Origin: an uncultured Bacteroidota bacterium | GTDB lineage: Bacteria > Bacteroidota > Bacteroidia > Bacteroidales > 4484-276 | Direction of reading: 5' to 3' | Length of the DNA: 32,197 nt | Assembly: GCA_903944895.1 (NCBI GenBank) | Contig: CAJATL010000325.1 | Location: 1-32,197 of the forward strand | Part shown: one piece after another, positions 8,979 through 17,704 of the stretch | How positions within the stretch are numbered: the first letter of the stretch is position 1 | Layout of the letters: each line of letters opens with the position of its first letter | The notes under the pieces: generated by a model | Told to the model about the DNA's origin: nothing | Database searches by the model: none | Seen by the model: the letters and a program-made list of their open reading frames with translations, nothing else | Position numbers and translations under genes: made by a program

Positions 8979-11906
8979 ATGAAGTTAATTTACTCAATTT
9001 GGCTGATAATACTGGCCTGCGGATTTTTTCAACCAATTCAGGCACAAACTGGTTCTATCATTGGTACAGTAACTGATGCCAAAACCAACGAAACCATCAT
9101 TGGGGCAAACGTGGTCTTAGCTGGAACAATTATCGGATCTTCAACCGATCTGGATGGTTATTACGAAATTAAAAACCTGAAACCGGGAACTGTTGATGTT
9201 GTTGTGTCGTTCATTTCGTACAAAACCGACACAATAACCAACGTTAGTCTCAAGGCCGATGGGATTACCAAACTTAACATCAAACTCGAAGAGCAGTCCT
9301 TGTTGCTTTCAGGTGTAACCATTGTCGAACGTCGCACTACGAACAGTGAAATTTCGATGATAAGTGCCATCAAGAACAGCAGCGTAACTGTTTCCGGAAT
9401 TTCACGCCAGCAGATTTCAAAGTCGCAGGACAAAAACGCATCCGAAGTTTTGCGGCGAATACCGGGCGTTACCATTGTTGACGACCGTTTTGTGGTGGTG
9501 CGCGGATTGATAGAACGCTACAACACAGTCTGGCTGAATAATTCGGTGGCACCTTCGGTGGAATCCGACCAGCGGGCTTTTTCTTTCGACATCATCCCAA
9601 GTTCAATGATTGACAGGATTTTGGTTTACAAAACCCCAGCACCCGAACTTCCGGCTGATTTTGCGGGAGCAGCAATCCAGGTTTTCACCAAAAACTATCC
9701 CGAAACCAATAGCTTAGCTGTTGGTGCATCAACAAGATACACAGATGGAACTACCTTCCAGGATTTTTACAAATACAAAGGCGGTAAACTCGACTGGCTT
9801 GGTTTTGATGATGGCACACGCGCTGTTCCGGATATTGTACCCGGTATCGAAGATTACAGGGATGTTCAGGGGATGGTTAACAACGGCGACCTTAGCGAAG
9901 AAGAGCGTAACCAGGCACGGCAAATGCAAACCGACTGGGGAAAGTCATTTAATAAAATCTCAACTGCCGATAAAAAAACTGCCTCTCCCGATTACAAATT
10001 TAACATCGAATATGCAGGCAAGTTTACATCAAAAAATAATAAACTAACTGTTGGTAACATCACTACACTTCATTATGAAAATTCCAACGATTTCGACCGT
10101 ATTTACCGCGCAAGCTACGAGGTTTACGATACCGTAGTTGATACTAGCGTTTACGTTTATCAATACTACGACAATCAATACGCCAGCAAAGTTCATCTTG
10201 GAGCTTTGTGCAACTGGTCATTTTCGTTTGGCAAAAACAGCATCGAATTCCGGAATGTCTTTAACCAATACGGCAAAACCCAGACAACTAACCGCACAGG
10301 GATCGACTATTACCGAAATCATAATAAAATCGAATGGGATGAGCTTGCATATGAAAGCCGCACCGTTTACTCGGGGCAATTGGGCGGGAAACACACCATC
10401 GGCAACGATTTTTCTAAATTGGACTGGACTATAGGCTATGCTTTTGCTAATAAAGAACAACCCGACATAAGGCGAATTTACAGATATGCCGGCTACATCA
10501 ACGATTCAACCTACGCACCTTTTCAGCTCGATTATACTTCATCGGCAAACACGGAATCCAATGGCCGGTTGTTTTTTAATTTGGATGAAAACATTGCTAC
10601 TGTTGGTGCAAACTACACCACTAAATTATTTCTGGGAAATTTCCAACCCGACCTTAAAACAGGATTTTATTACGAAAACAAAAACAGGGATTTCAAAATC
10701 CGCACTTTCGGTATGTTGCGTGCAGGCACAACAAGCCAGTTCGATCAAACCATTTTATATCAACCGGTTGATAGTGTTTATAATGATGTTAATTTCAGGT
10801 TTTATAATTCAAGCGATTCTTTACCTTCAGCCGGCGTAAAAGTACAGGAAGAGTCAAATCCAAAATATCTTTACACCGCCCAAAATAACATCCTTGCTGC
10901 TTATGCCGGACTTAACCTTCCTGTAACCGGAAAACTCTCAGTTTACGCCGGGTTGAGGCTTGAAAAAATGAAACAAGAACTTGAGTGGCTCACTGAGTTT
11001 GCCACCGACACTGTTCCCGAAAAAAGGGCAAACACGGTAAGAGACACACTTAACATTTTCCCTTCAGTAAATATCACCTACAATTTTAATGATAAAAACC
11101 TCCTGCGCCTTGCCTATGGCGGGAGCATCAACCGCACCGAATTCCGTGAAATTGCACCTTATGGGTTTTATGATTTCCAACTTTCGGCAACTGTTTATGG
11201 AAACGACTCATTAAAAAACGCTTACATTGATAACTTCGACCTTAGATACGAATGGTATCCCACACCAACCGAAATGATAACCCTCGGCGGTTTTTATAAG
11301 AAATTTAAAAACCCCATCGAAATGAACCTTTTCCCAGCAAGCAATGGATGGGACTTTGTGTATTCAAATGCTGTTGAGGCCTATAGTCTTGGCGCCGAAA
11401 TGGACATCAGAAAATCTTTCAATAAATGGCAGGACAAAGCCAATTTTCTAAGGTATTTTAAAGATTTAACCGTATTACTCAATGTGGCTGTAATTAAAAG
11501 CCAGGTAACTTCTGATGACGACTATCTGCGCGATAAAAACAGGCCAATGTTCGGCCAATCACCTTTCATTGTTAATGCCGGATTGTATTACCAAAACGAA
11601 AAATCAAACCTCGGGGTAAGCATTTTGTACAATGTTATTGGCGAACGAATCGCCATCGTTGGTACGCCAACAATCCCGAATATATATGAAAGCCCGCGTA
11701 ACCTGCTGGATCTGACTTTTTCGAAAGGATTAGGCGAACATTTGGAAATTAAGGGTGGCATCAAAGATATTTTGAACCAACCTGTCCAATTCAGACAAAC
11801 CGTGGAGTTTGAACAGCCCGATGGAAATGTTGCCCAACGCGAACAAATTATCAAGGAATTTAGGAGCGGCACATCATACATGCTGGGCATAAACTACAAA
11901 TTTTAG
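8979..11906 (+). CDS. TonB-dependent outer-membrane receptor with CarboxypepD_reg-like N-terminal domain
   Basis: The protein of about 975 residues would import a substrate across the outer membrane using TonB energy. It has a signal peptide (1-22), a CarboxypepD_reg-like beta-sandwich (about 25-105, GSIIGTVTDAKTNETIIGAN), a plug domain (about 125-245, with EVLRRIPGVTI and VVRG) and a 22-strand-type barrel to the C-terminus, which ends in aromatic F. There is no SusD-like partner next to it, unlike glycan-utilisation loci. Its own Pho-type promoter and its place between a phosphatase and the cohesin cluster suggest a phosphate-linked substrate, such as an organophosphate or a metal cofactor; this is inferred. 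An in-frame ATG at 8973 is also possible, but 8979 gives a cleaner signal peptide and a less extreme leader. Confidence 0.9.
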   Translation: MKLIYSIWLIILACGFFQPIQAQTGSIIGTVTDAKTNETIIGANVVLAGTIIGSSTDLDGYYEIKNLKPGTVDVVVSFISYKTDTITNVSLKADGITKLNIKLEEQSLLLSGVTIVERRTTNSEISMISAIKNSSVTVSGISRQQISKSQDKNASEVLRRIPGVTIVDDRFVVVRGLIERYNTVWLNNSVAPSVESDQRAFSFDIIPSSMIDRILVYKTPAPELPADFAGAAIQVFTKNYPETNSLAVGASTRYTDGTTFQDFYKYKGGKLDWLGFDDGTRAVPDIVPGIEDYRDVQGMVNNGDLSEEERNQARQMQTDWGKSFNKISTADKKTASPDYKFNIEYAGKFTSKNNKLTVGNITTLHYENSNDFDRIYRASYEVYDTVVDTSVYVYQYYDNQYASKVHLGALCNWSFSFGKNSIEFRNVFNQYGKTQTTNRTGIDYYRNHNKIEWDELAYESRTVYSGQLGGKHTIGNDFSKLDWTIGYAFANKEQPDIRRIYRYAGYINDSTYAPFQLDYTSSANTESNGRLFFNLDENIATVGANYTTKLFLGNFQPDLKTGFYYENKNRDFKIRTFGMLRAGTTSQFDQTILYQPVDSVYNDVNFRFYNSSDSLPSAGVKVQEESNPKYLYTAQNNILAAYAGLNLPVTGKLSVYAGLRLEKMKQELEWLTEFATDTVPEKRANTVRDTLNIFPSVNITYNFNDKNLLRLAYGGSINRTEFREIAPYGFYDFQLSATVYGNDSLKNAYIDNFDLRYEWYPTPTEMITLGGFYKKFKNPIEMNLFPASNGWDFVYSNAVEAYSLGAEMDIRKSFNKWQDKANFLRYFKDLTVLLNVAVIKSQVTSDDDYLRDKNRPMFGQSPFIVNAGLYYQNEKSNLGVSILYNVIGERIAIVGTPTIPNIYESPRNLLDLTFSKGLGEHLEIKGGIKDILNQPVQFRQTVEFEQPDGNVAQREQIIKEFRSGTSYMLGINYKF

Positions 11907-11937
11907 TAAATATCAAAGGATTTTATCAGCATGAAAA

Positions 11938-11993
11938 TTAACTTCTATTTAACTTCCAGTTAAAGGTAAGTTAATATTCGGGCGATAGATTTG
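11938..11993 (+). promoter_or_regulatory. Predicted Pho box array and -7 element for the beta-helix/dockerin and cohesin operon
   Basis: Four direct 11-bp repeats begin at 11938, 11949, 11960 and 11971 with pentamers TTAAC, TTAAC, TTAAA, TTAAT. A 4-bp gap precedes TAGATTTG (11986-11993), a perfect TAnnTTTG. The predicted leader to the ATG at 12059 is about 60 nt. This element is the main direct link between the cohesin-dockerin genes and phosphate control. Confidence 0.75.
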
Positions 11994-12058
11994 ACCATAT
12001 TTTAAATGTGCTTTTAATGAAATAATTAATTAATAATTTAAAACAAACAAATTTTACA

Positions 12059-15000
12059 ATGAAAAAGATCGTATTACTTTTTGTTGCGATTGTTGCCTTA
12101 AATTTTTATGGCAAAACGCAAAATTCAATTACTGATCCCTTTTTTGATAAGGTATCGTACAGTGGAGCTTTTGGAACCACCGACTGGACAAACGGCTGGG
12201 CAAATTTTGACCCGCAAAGCACTGTTTATCCGGCAACAACAGTTACTATTGCCGCTGGCAACATTACAACTGATGCCCATTGGAAACCATCCGGATCTCC
12301 GGTAATTGGTGCTGCAGCTTTTACTAACAGCAATCTGCAAAATTCATTTTTTGAACAGGTTAATTATGTAGGTGCTTTTGGAACCATTAACTGGACCGAA
12401 GGCTGGGCAAATTTTGACCCACAAACTACAGTTTACCCTTCAACTACTGTTACCATCAATGCAGGCAACATTTCTGCAAACACCACCTGGACGGCTGGCA
12501 ATGTTTATTTGCTGAACGGTTGGGTTTATGTAAAATCAGGCGCCACCTTAACTATCGAAGCCGGTACTGTTATTCGCGGAAGCAAGAATAACCAGGGAGC
12601 GCTCATCATCGAAAAAGGCGCTCAACTTTTAGCAATTGGAACACAGGACGAACCCATCGTTTTTACATCAAACGAAGCTGCCGGTTCGCGCGATTATGGT
12701 GATTGGGGCGGCGTTATCATTCTTGGAAATGCAGTAATTAATGTAGCCGGTGGTAGTGCAGCCATCGAAGGTGGTGTAGGTTCAACTTATGGTGGAACAA
12801 ATGATGCTGATAATTCAGGAACTATGAAATATGTTCGTATCGAATTCCCGGGTATTGCTTTTGCACCAAACAACGAAATCAATGGTTTAACAATGGGTGG
12901 GGTGGGAAGCGCTACCACGATTGACTACGTTCAGGTTTCATACAGCGGCGACGATTCTTTTGAATGGTTTGGCGGCGCAGTAAATGCAAAGCACTTAATC
13001 GCTTATCGCGGTTGGGACGATGATTTTGATACCGATTTTGGTTTCCGTGGAAAGATTCAGTTTGGCGTTTCTTTGCGCGATCCTGATGTCGCCGACGTTT
13101 CCGGTTCAAACTCTTTTGAATCTGATAATGATGGTGCCGGTTCGGCCAATACCCCGAAAACGCATCCTATTTTTTCAAACATGAGTATTTTCGGACCAAA
13201 GGTTACTTCAGGAACTGCGGTTAACTCCAATTACAAAAGGGGAATGCACCTTCGTAGAAACACCGAATGTTCGATTTACAATTCGGTTTTTACAGCATGG
13301 TTAACCGGGCTATTTATTGATGGGACTGCTGCTCAGGCTAATGCTACCGCTAACACCCTTCAAATTGAAAATACTTTTCTTGCCGGTATGTCACCTAACT
13401 TTGCAAGTACCTTCGAGGAATCCTATTTCAATGCTCCTTCCCGCCATAATCAACTTTTTACAAATAACACCGATCTTTCGTTTACCGATCCTTATAACCT
13501 CACCAATCCTGATTTTCTCCCTGCAAAATCAGTTTACAAATTGGATGGTTGGATTTATGTAAAATCAGGCGCAACACTTACCATTGACCCGGGAACAATA
13601 ATCCGCGGCGACTTAAACAACAAAGGAGCACTCATCATCGAACAAGGTGCAAAACTCATAGCCATTGGCACTGCAAACGAGCCTATCGTTTTCACTTCAA
13701 ATCAGGCTGCTGGTTCGCGTAGTTACGGCGATTGGGGAGGCGTAATAATTCTTGGTAAAGCTCAGATTAATGTTGCTGGCGGTACTTCTACTATCGAAGG
13801 GGGCGTTGGCTCAACTTATGGCGGCACTGATAATGCAGACATCTCAGGTAGTTTAAAATATGTAAGAATCGAATTTCCGGGTATCGCTTTTGCTCCAAAT
13901 AATGAAATTAACGGTTTAACCATGGGCGGCGTAGGTAGTGGAACTTTAATTGATTATGTGCAGGTTTCATATAGCGGCGACGATTCTTTTGAATGGTTTG
14001 GCGGCCGTGTAAACGCAAAACACCTGATCGCTTTGCGCGGTTGGGACGATGATTTTGACACGGATTTTGGTTTCCAGGGAATGGTTCAATACGCAGTTTC
14101 TTTGCGTGACCCTGCCAGTGCCGATGTTTCTGGCTCTAACTCTTTTGAGTCGGACAATGATGGAGCAGGTTCAACAAATACACCAAAAACCCACCCGATA
14201 TTTTCGAATGTCAGTGTTTTCGGACCACTTGCAACACCTTCTACCACCATTAACAGCAATTACAAACGCTCGATGCACCTTCGCAGAAATACCGAAACCT
14301 CTGTTTATAACTCAATCTTTGCAGGTTTCCCCACAGGTTTATTTATTGATGGTACTGCTGCTCAAACCAATGCCACCAACAATGTGCTTCAAATCGAAAA
14401 CACCATCCTTGCTGGTATGACTGCAAATTTTGCCAGTACTTTCGAAGATACATATTTCATGAATGCAACCCGCGAAAACAAAGTTTTTGCCGCCAACGGC
14501 GACCTCATGATTACTGATCCTTTCAACCTTACCAATCCTAACTTCCTGCCAATGGCAAATTCACCTGTTCTTTTCAATTCTGGATGGACACAAGCTGTTT
14601 CGGGAGTTGTATCTTACAACAATACTGCTGGTACACCACTCTCGAATGTAAATGTAAAGCTTTACAGCCAAAGCGGTGAACTTGTAAATTCAGCCACAAC
14701 AAATGCAACTGGTGCATACTCAATCAAAGTTATGGACGGAATTTATGTAGTTAAACCTGATGGTGGTTCAAATCTATGGGGTGGTGTTAATATTATTGAT
14801 GGTTTAAAAATCCGTCAGTTCCTTGTTGGCCAGCTAACATTTACCGCACTTCAATCAAAAGCTGCCAATGTTGATGTTTCGGCCACTACCAACATTATTG
14901 ATTATGTAACGCTTCGTCAGAAGATTGCTGGTTTAAATCCGGCAGCATGGATTATCACAAACTATGTTTTCGAAAATCCAACAGTAAACATTTCGGGAGC

Positions 15001-15121
15001 AAGTGTTACACAAAACGTAAAATCACTTTGCGGTGGCGACGTTGACGGCAGCTTTAATCCGGCACAGCCCGAGCCTTTCCAAATCGTTCCTTTGAGCGAA
15101 ACTATTCAAATGAATGAATAA
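12059..15121 (+). CDS. Secreted beta-helix protein with internal duplication and C-terminal dockerin-like domain
   Basis: The 1020-residue protein starts with a signal peptide (about 1-20). Two related short segments follow (about 22-70 and 94-143), each with GAFG and GWANFDPQ. Two long beta-helix-type units (about 153-495 and 496-838) share motifs such as YVKSGATLTI, GDWGGVIILG and EINGLTMGGVGS. A CarboxypepD/CNA-B-like domain (about 850-900, SGVVSYNNTAGTPLSNVNVK) leads to a dockerin-like region: GGVNIIDGLKIRQ (908-920), NVDVSATTNIID (937-948) and a terminal GGDVDGSFNP. The calcium loops are degenerate. It has no T9SS sorting domain, unlike the cohesin proteins downstream. The first gene of a Pho-type promoter unit, it lies 37 bp before a cohesin gene. 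Binding to those cohesins is the natural inference. Catalytic function is unknown. Confidence 0.8.
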   Translation: MKKIVLLFVAIVALNFYGKTQNSITDPFFDKVSYSGAFGTTDWTNGWANFDPQSTVYPATTVTIAAGNITTDAHWKPSGSPVIGAAAFTNSNLQNSFFEQVNYVGAFGTINWTEGWANFDPQTTVYPSTTVTINAGNISANTTWTAGNVYLLNGWVYVKSGATLTIEAGTVIRGSKNNQGALIIEKGAQLLAIGTQDEPIVFTSNEAAGSRDYGDWGGVIILGNAVINVAGGSAAIEGGVGSTYGGTNDADNSGTMKYVRIEFPGIAFAPNNEINGLTMGGVGSATTIDYVQVSYSGDDSFEWFGGAVNAKHLIAYRGWDDDFDTDFGFRGKIQFGVSLRDPDVADVSGSNSFESDNDGAGSANTPKTHPIFSNMSIFGPKVTSGTAVNSNYKRGMHLRRNTECSIYNSVFTAWLTGLFIDGTAAQANATANTLQIENTFLAGMSPNFASTFEESYFNAPSRHNQLFTNNTDLSFTDPYNLTNPDFLPAKSVYKLDGWIYVKSGATLTIDPGTIIRGDLNNKGALIIEQGAKLIAIGTANEPIVFTSNQAAGSRSYGDWGGVIILGKAQINVAGGTSTIEGGVGSTYGGTDNADISGSLKYVRIEFPGIAFAPNNEINGLTMGGVGSGTLIDYVQVSYSGDDSFEWFGGRVNAKHLIALRGWDDDFDTDFGFQGMVQYAVSLRDPASADVSGSNSFESDNDGAGSTNTPKTHPIFSNVSVFGPLATPSTTINSNYKRSMHLRRNTETSVYNSIFAGFPTGLFIDGTAAQTNATNNVLQIENTILAGMTANFASTFEDTYFMNATRENKVFAANGDLMITDPFNLTNPNFLPMANSPVLFNSGWTQAVSGVVSYNNTAGTPLSNVNVKLYSQSGELVNSATTNATGAYSIKVMDGIYVVKPDGGSNLWGGVNIIDGLKIRQFLVGQLTFTALQSKAANVDVSATTNIIDYVTLRQKIAGLNPAAWIITNYVFENPTVNISGASVTQNVKSLCGGDVDGSFNPAQPEPFQIVPLSETIQMNE
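12514..13540 (+). repeat. Internal gene duplication, copy 1
   Basis: This roughly 1.03-kb unit encodes beta-helix unit 1 (starting GWVYVKSGATLTIEAGT) and is tandemly repeated at 13543-14569. Protein similarity is high along the whole length, while the DNA has diverged at many third positions, so the duplication is not recent. Confidence 0.8.
13543..14569 (+). repeat. Internal gene duplication, copy 2
   Basis: Second beta-helix unit (starting GWIYVKSGATLTIDPGT), offset by about 1029 nt from copy 1. Conserved blocks include PIVFTSN, YVRIEFPGIAFAPNNEIN, SYSGDDSFEWFGG and DVSGSNSFESDNDGAGS. Confidence 0.8.
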
Positions 15122-15158
15122 CAGCAGCTTTTTAATGAAGATTAAATAAGTAAACGAT

Positions 15159-17561
15159 ATGAAAAAGATAATTTCGATATTAACCATAGTTTTGCTTTTT
15201 GCGGCAGGTACTTTTGCGCAAACTGCAACTTTATCCATCGGACAGGTTACAGCCAGTCCGGGTGAAACGGTAACCATTCCGGTAACTGTTTCTTCAGCTA
15301 CGCCCATACTTGCCGCCGAATTTAACATCGGCTTCAACACCAATGTTCTCAATAGTGGTACAGTTTCTTTTGTAAACTTCCATACCAATTTTCCAGGTTA
15401 CGAATGGATTACAAACACTGTTGATTCGGTGATGTATCTAAACTGGGTTTCATCAAGCCTGGTTCCTGTTACTGTAACTGGAAATACTGTTTTGTTCGAA
15501 ATACAATGTACTTACCTCGAAGGTTCTACAAATCTCAACTGGTTGCTCAGTTTACTTGTGAATGGCAGTTCACAGGCCATTTCGGTAAATCCTGTCAACG
15601 GAAGTGTAACTCCTTATGTTGAGCCAGGAATTACTGTTAAAATTGCTGATGTAACTGCATCTGCAGGTAGTGTGGTAAATATTCCGGTTACAATTTCCGG
15701 AGCCAGTTCAGGAGTTTCGGGCACACCAATATTAGCCGCAGAGTTCAACATTGGTTTTGATGCTAATGTACTCGAGAACATAGCATTTGTAAACTTCAAT
15801 ACCGAGCTTCCGGAGTACGAATGGATTACTAACACAGCCGGTTCGGTGATTTACCTTAACTGGGTTGCCTCCGACCTTACCTCTGTTCCACTTCCTGATG
15901 GCACTGTAATGTTCGAAATTCAAGCTACCTATTCAGGCGATGTAACCGAACTCAACTGGTTGCTTTCGTTGCTTGTTGATGGCAGTTCGCAGGCTATTTC
16001 TACTATCGCTCTCAATGGAAGTGTTAACCCAAGTTCACCATCAGCCAGCGTTTTTAATGGCACTGGTAACTGGAGCCAGGCAAACCTTTGGAGTAATGGC
16101 GTTCCAGGCGAAACTACTGTTGCTACAATCGCAAGTGGTTTAGTTACTATTGATGCTGCTGCCTTTGCTTCAAAATTAACTGTAAATGCTGGTGCAGCCC
16201 TCACCGTTCAGAATTCTGGTAACCTTACTGTGGCAAGCGATCTTTCTTTACTTTCAACTGCTAATGATACACCTTCAGGTTCGATGATTAACAATGGTGT
16301 TGTTTCCGTTGCAGGCCAGACCTATATCCAAAGATGGCTTTCAGGCGGACAAAACCACTTTATCTCTACAGCCGTTTCGGGTGTTACACTCAATATGCTT
16401 TATAATCCTGCGAATGCCGGCTATTTTTACAAATATTACGAGCCAACAAAATCGTGGGAAAACCTCTATCAGCTTACTACACCTATCGAAGCTGCAAAAG
16501 GTTATGCACTTAATTATGAAGCTGACGAATTGGTTGAACTTCACGGATCATTTCACAACAACGCCAGCTATTCACCGGCAATCAGCTACACCGAAAATAA
16601 GGGTGGTGATGATGGCTGGAACCTGGTAGGTAATCCATATACATCGGCTCTTGATTGGGAAAACGCAGATTGGGCAAAAACCAACCTCGAAGGTGGAATT
16701 TACTTTTATGATGGAACAAATTATCAGACTTACAACGGGGGTTACGGTGTTCCAGCTACGGCAAGCCAATTTATACCTGCCATGCAGGGTTTCTTTGTAA
16801 AAGCCACTTTGGCAGGTGCAGCGCTTTCGATACCAAAAACTGCCCAGGTGCATAGCAGCCAGCAATATTATAAAGGAAACCGCGAAGTTGTAAATGCGCT
16901 CCGGCTAAAAATCAGCAACAATAGTTATTCCGACGAAACGCTGATTCGTTTCGATGCTGATGCAACAGCAGGTTTTGATGCCAATCTGGATGCCTATAAA
17001 CTCTTTGGTTTTAATAATAATGTTCCACAATTATTTACTATAACTTCAACCTATCAAACCATTGATGCCTTAAAGGCACCAACCACCACAATCTGGGATG
17101 AGGTTTCGGTAAATCTGGGTTTTAAAACCGGAAATAGCGGCACCTTTACTATCGAAGCTTCCGAATTGGCAAGCTTTGCTACAGGCCAGGTTAACACCAT
17201 CGAACTTTATGATAACCAAACCGGAGTATTTGTCAATCTGATCGAAAATCCGGTTTACAGCTTTCAAAGTGGGGAGGGTTTAAACACTTCCCGTTTTACA
17301 GTTTATTTTAATAGAAATATTACTGTTATTGGAGAAAATAACATGCAAACCCCCGAGATTTATTCAATGGAAAAAACCATCTTCATAAAAAATGCAAGCG
17401 GAACTGCTGTAATTTATAGTCTGGGAGGCCAGGAAGTAAAACGCGCATCCCTGCTGGGTAATACGATCAACACAATTCATCTTTCAAAAGGTGGAATGTA
17501 CGTAGTAAAAGTGATGAATGGCAGCGATGGCTCTTTAGTAGAAAAGGTTTATTTAAGATAG
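15159..17561 (+). CDS. Secreted two-cohesin protein with T9SS C-terminal sorting domain
   Basis: The 800-residue protein has a signal peptide (1-21) and two tandem cohesin-like domains (about 22-150 and 157-290). Both share AAEFNIGF, YEWITNT, YLNWV and LNWLLSLLV motifs and are clearly duplicates. A second part (about 300-730) starts with a WSQANLWSNGVPG segment and contains GWNLVGNPYTSA (near 487) and PAMQGFFVKAT, a layout shared with the cohesin protein at 23336-25402. The last 65 residues (about 735-800) look like a T9SS type A sorting domain ending KVYLR. It lies 37 bp after the dockerin-like gene with no terminator between them, so both are probably transcribed from the Pho-type promoter at 11938. 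The likely role is a surface-attached receptor for dockerin-bearing partners. Confidence 0.85.
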   Translation: MKKIISILTIVLLFAAGTFAQTATLSIGQVTASPGETVTIPVTVSSATPILAAEFNIGFNTNVLNSGTVSFVNFHTNFPGYEWITNTVDSVMYLNWVSSSLVPVTVTGNTVLFEIQCTYLEGSTNLNWLLSLLVNGSSQAISVNPVNGSVTPYVEPGITVKIADVTASAGSVVNIPVTISGASSGVSGTPILAAEFNIGFDANVLENIAFVNFNTELPEYEWITNTAGSVIYLNWVASDLTSVPLPDGTVMFEIQATYSGDVTELNWLLSLLVDGSSQAISTIALNGSVNPSSPSASVFNGTGNWSQANLWSNGVPGETTVATIASGLVTIDAAAFASKLTVNAGAALTVQNSGNLTVASDLSLLSTANDTPSGSMINNGVVSVAGQTYIQRWLSGGQNHFISTAVSGVTLNMLYNPANAGYFYKYYEPTKSWENLYQLTTPIEAAKGYALNYEADELVELHGSFHNNASYSPAISYTENKGGDDGWNLVGNPYTSALDWENADWAKTNLEGGIYFYDGTNYQTYNGGYGVPATASQFIPAMQGFFVKATLAGAALSIPKTAQVHSSQQYYKGNREVVNALRLKISNNSYSDETLIRFDADATAGFDANLDAYKLFGFNNNVPQLFTITSTYQTIDALKAPTTTIWDEVSVNLGFKTGNSGTFTIEASELASFATGQVNTIELYDNQTGVFVNLIENPVYSFQSGEGLNTSRFTVYFNRNITVIGENNMQTPEIYSMEKTIFIKNASGTAVIYSLGGQEVKRASLLGNTINTIHLSKGGMYVVKVMNGSDGSLVEKVYLR

Positions 17562-17596
17562 GTTACATTTTGATTACAAGTTCATTATCATCTTAT

Positions 17597-17665
17597 AGCA
17601 ATTTTTGCTAAAAGTAGAATACCAGTTCATGTTTGTTATCTCAACAGGCATGAACTGGTTTATTT
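17597..17665 (+). terminator. Probable terminator after the two-cohesin gene
   Basis: A small hairpin AGCAA-TTT-TTGCT (17597-17609) is followed by an 11-bp perfect stem, ACCAGTTCATG (17621-17631) with CATGAACTGGT (17649-17659), and a short T-rich tail. It lies about 60 bp after the stop codon. The 17-nt loop and weak tail leave room for read-through into the next gene. Confidence 0.55.
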
Positions 17666-17704
17666 AAAATATTGAATTAAACAGCGAGTAAAAATGATGT
17701 CGGT

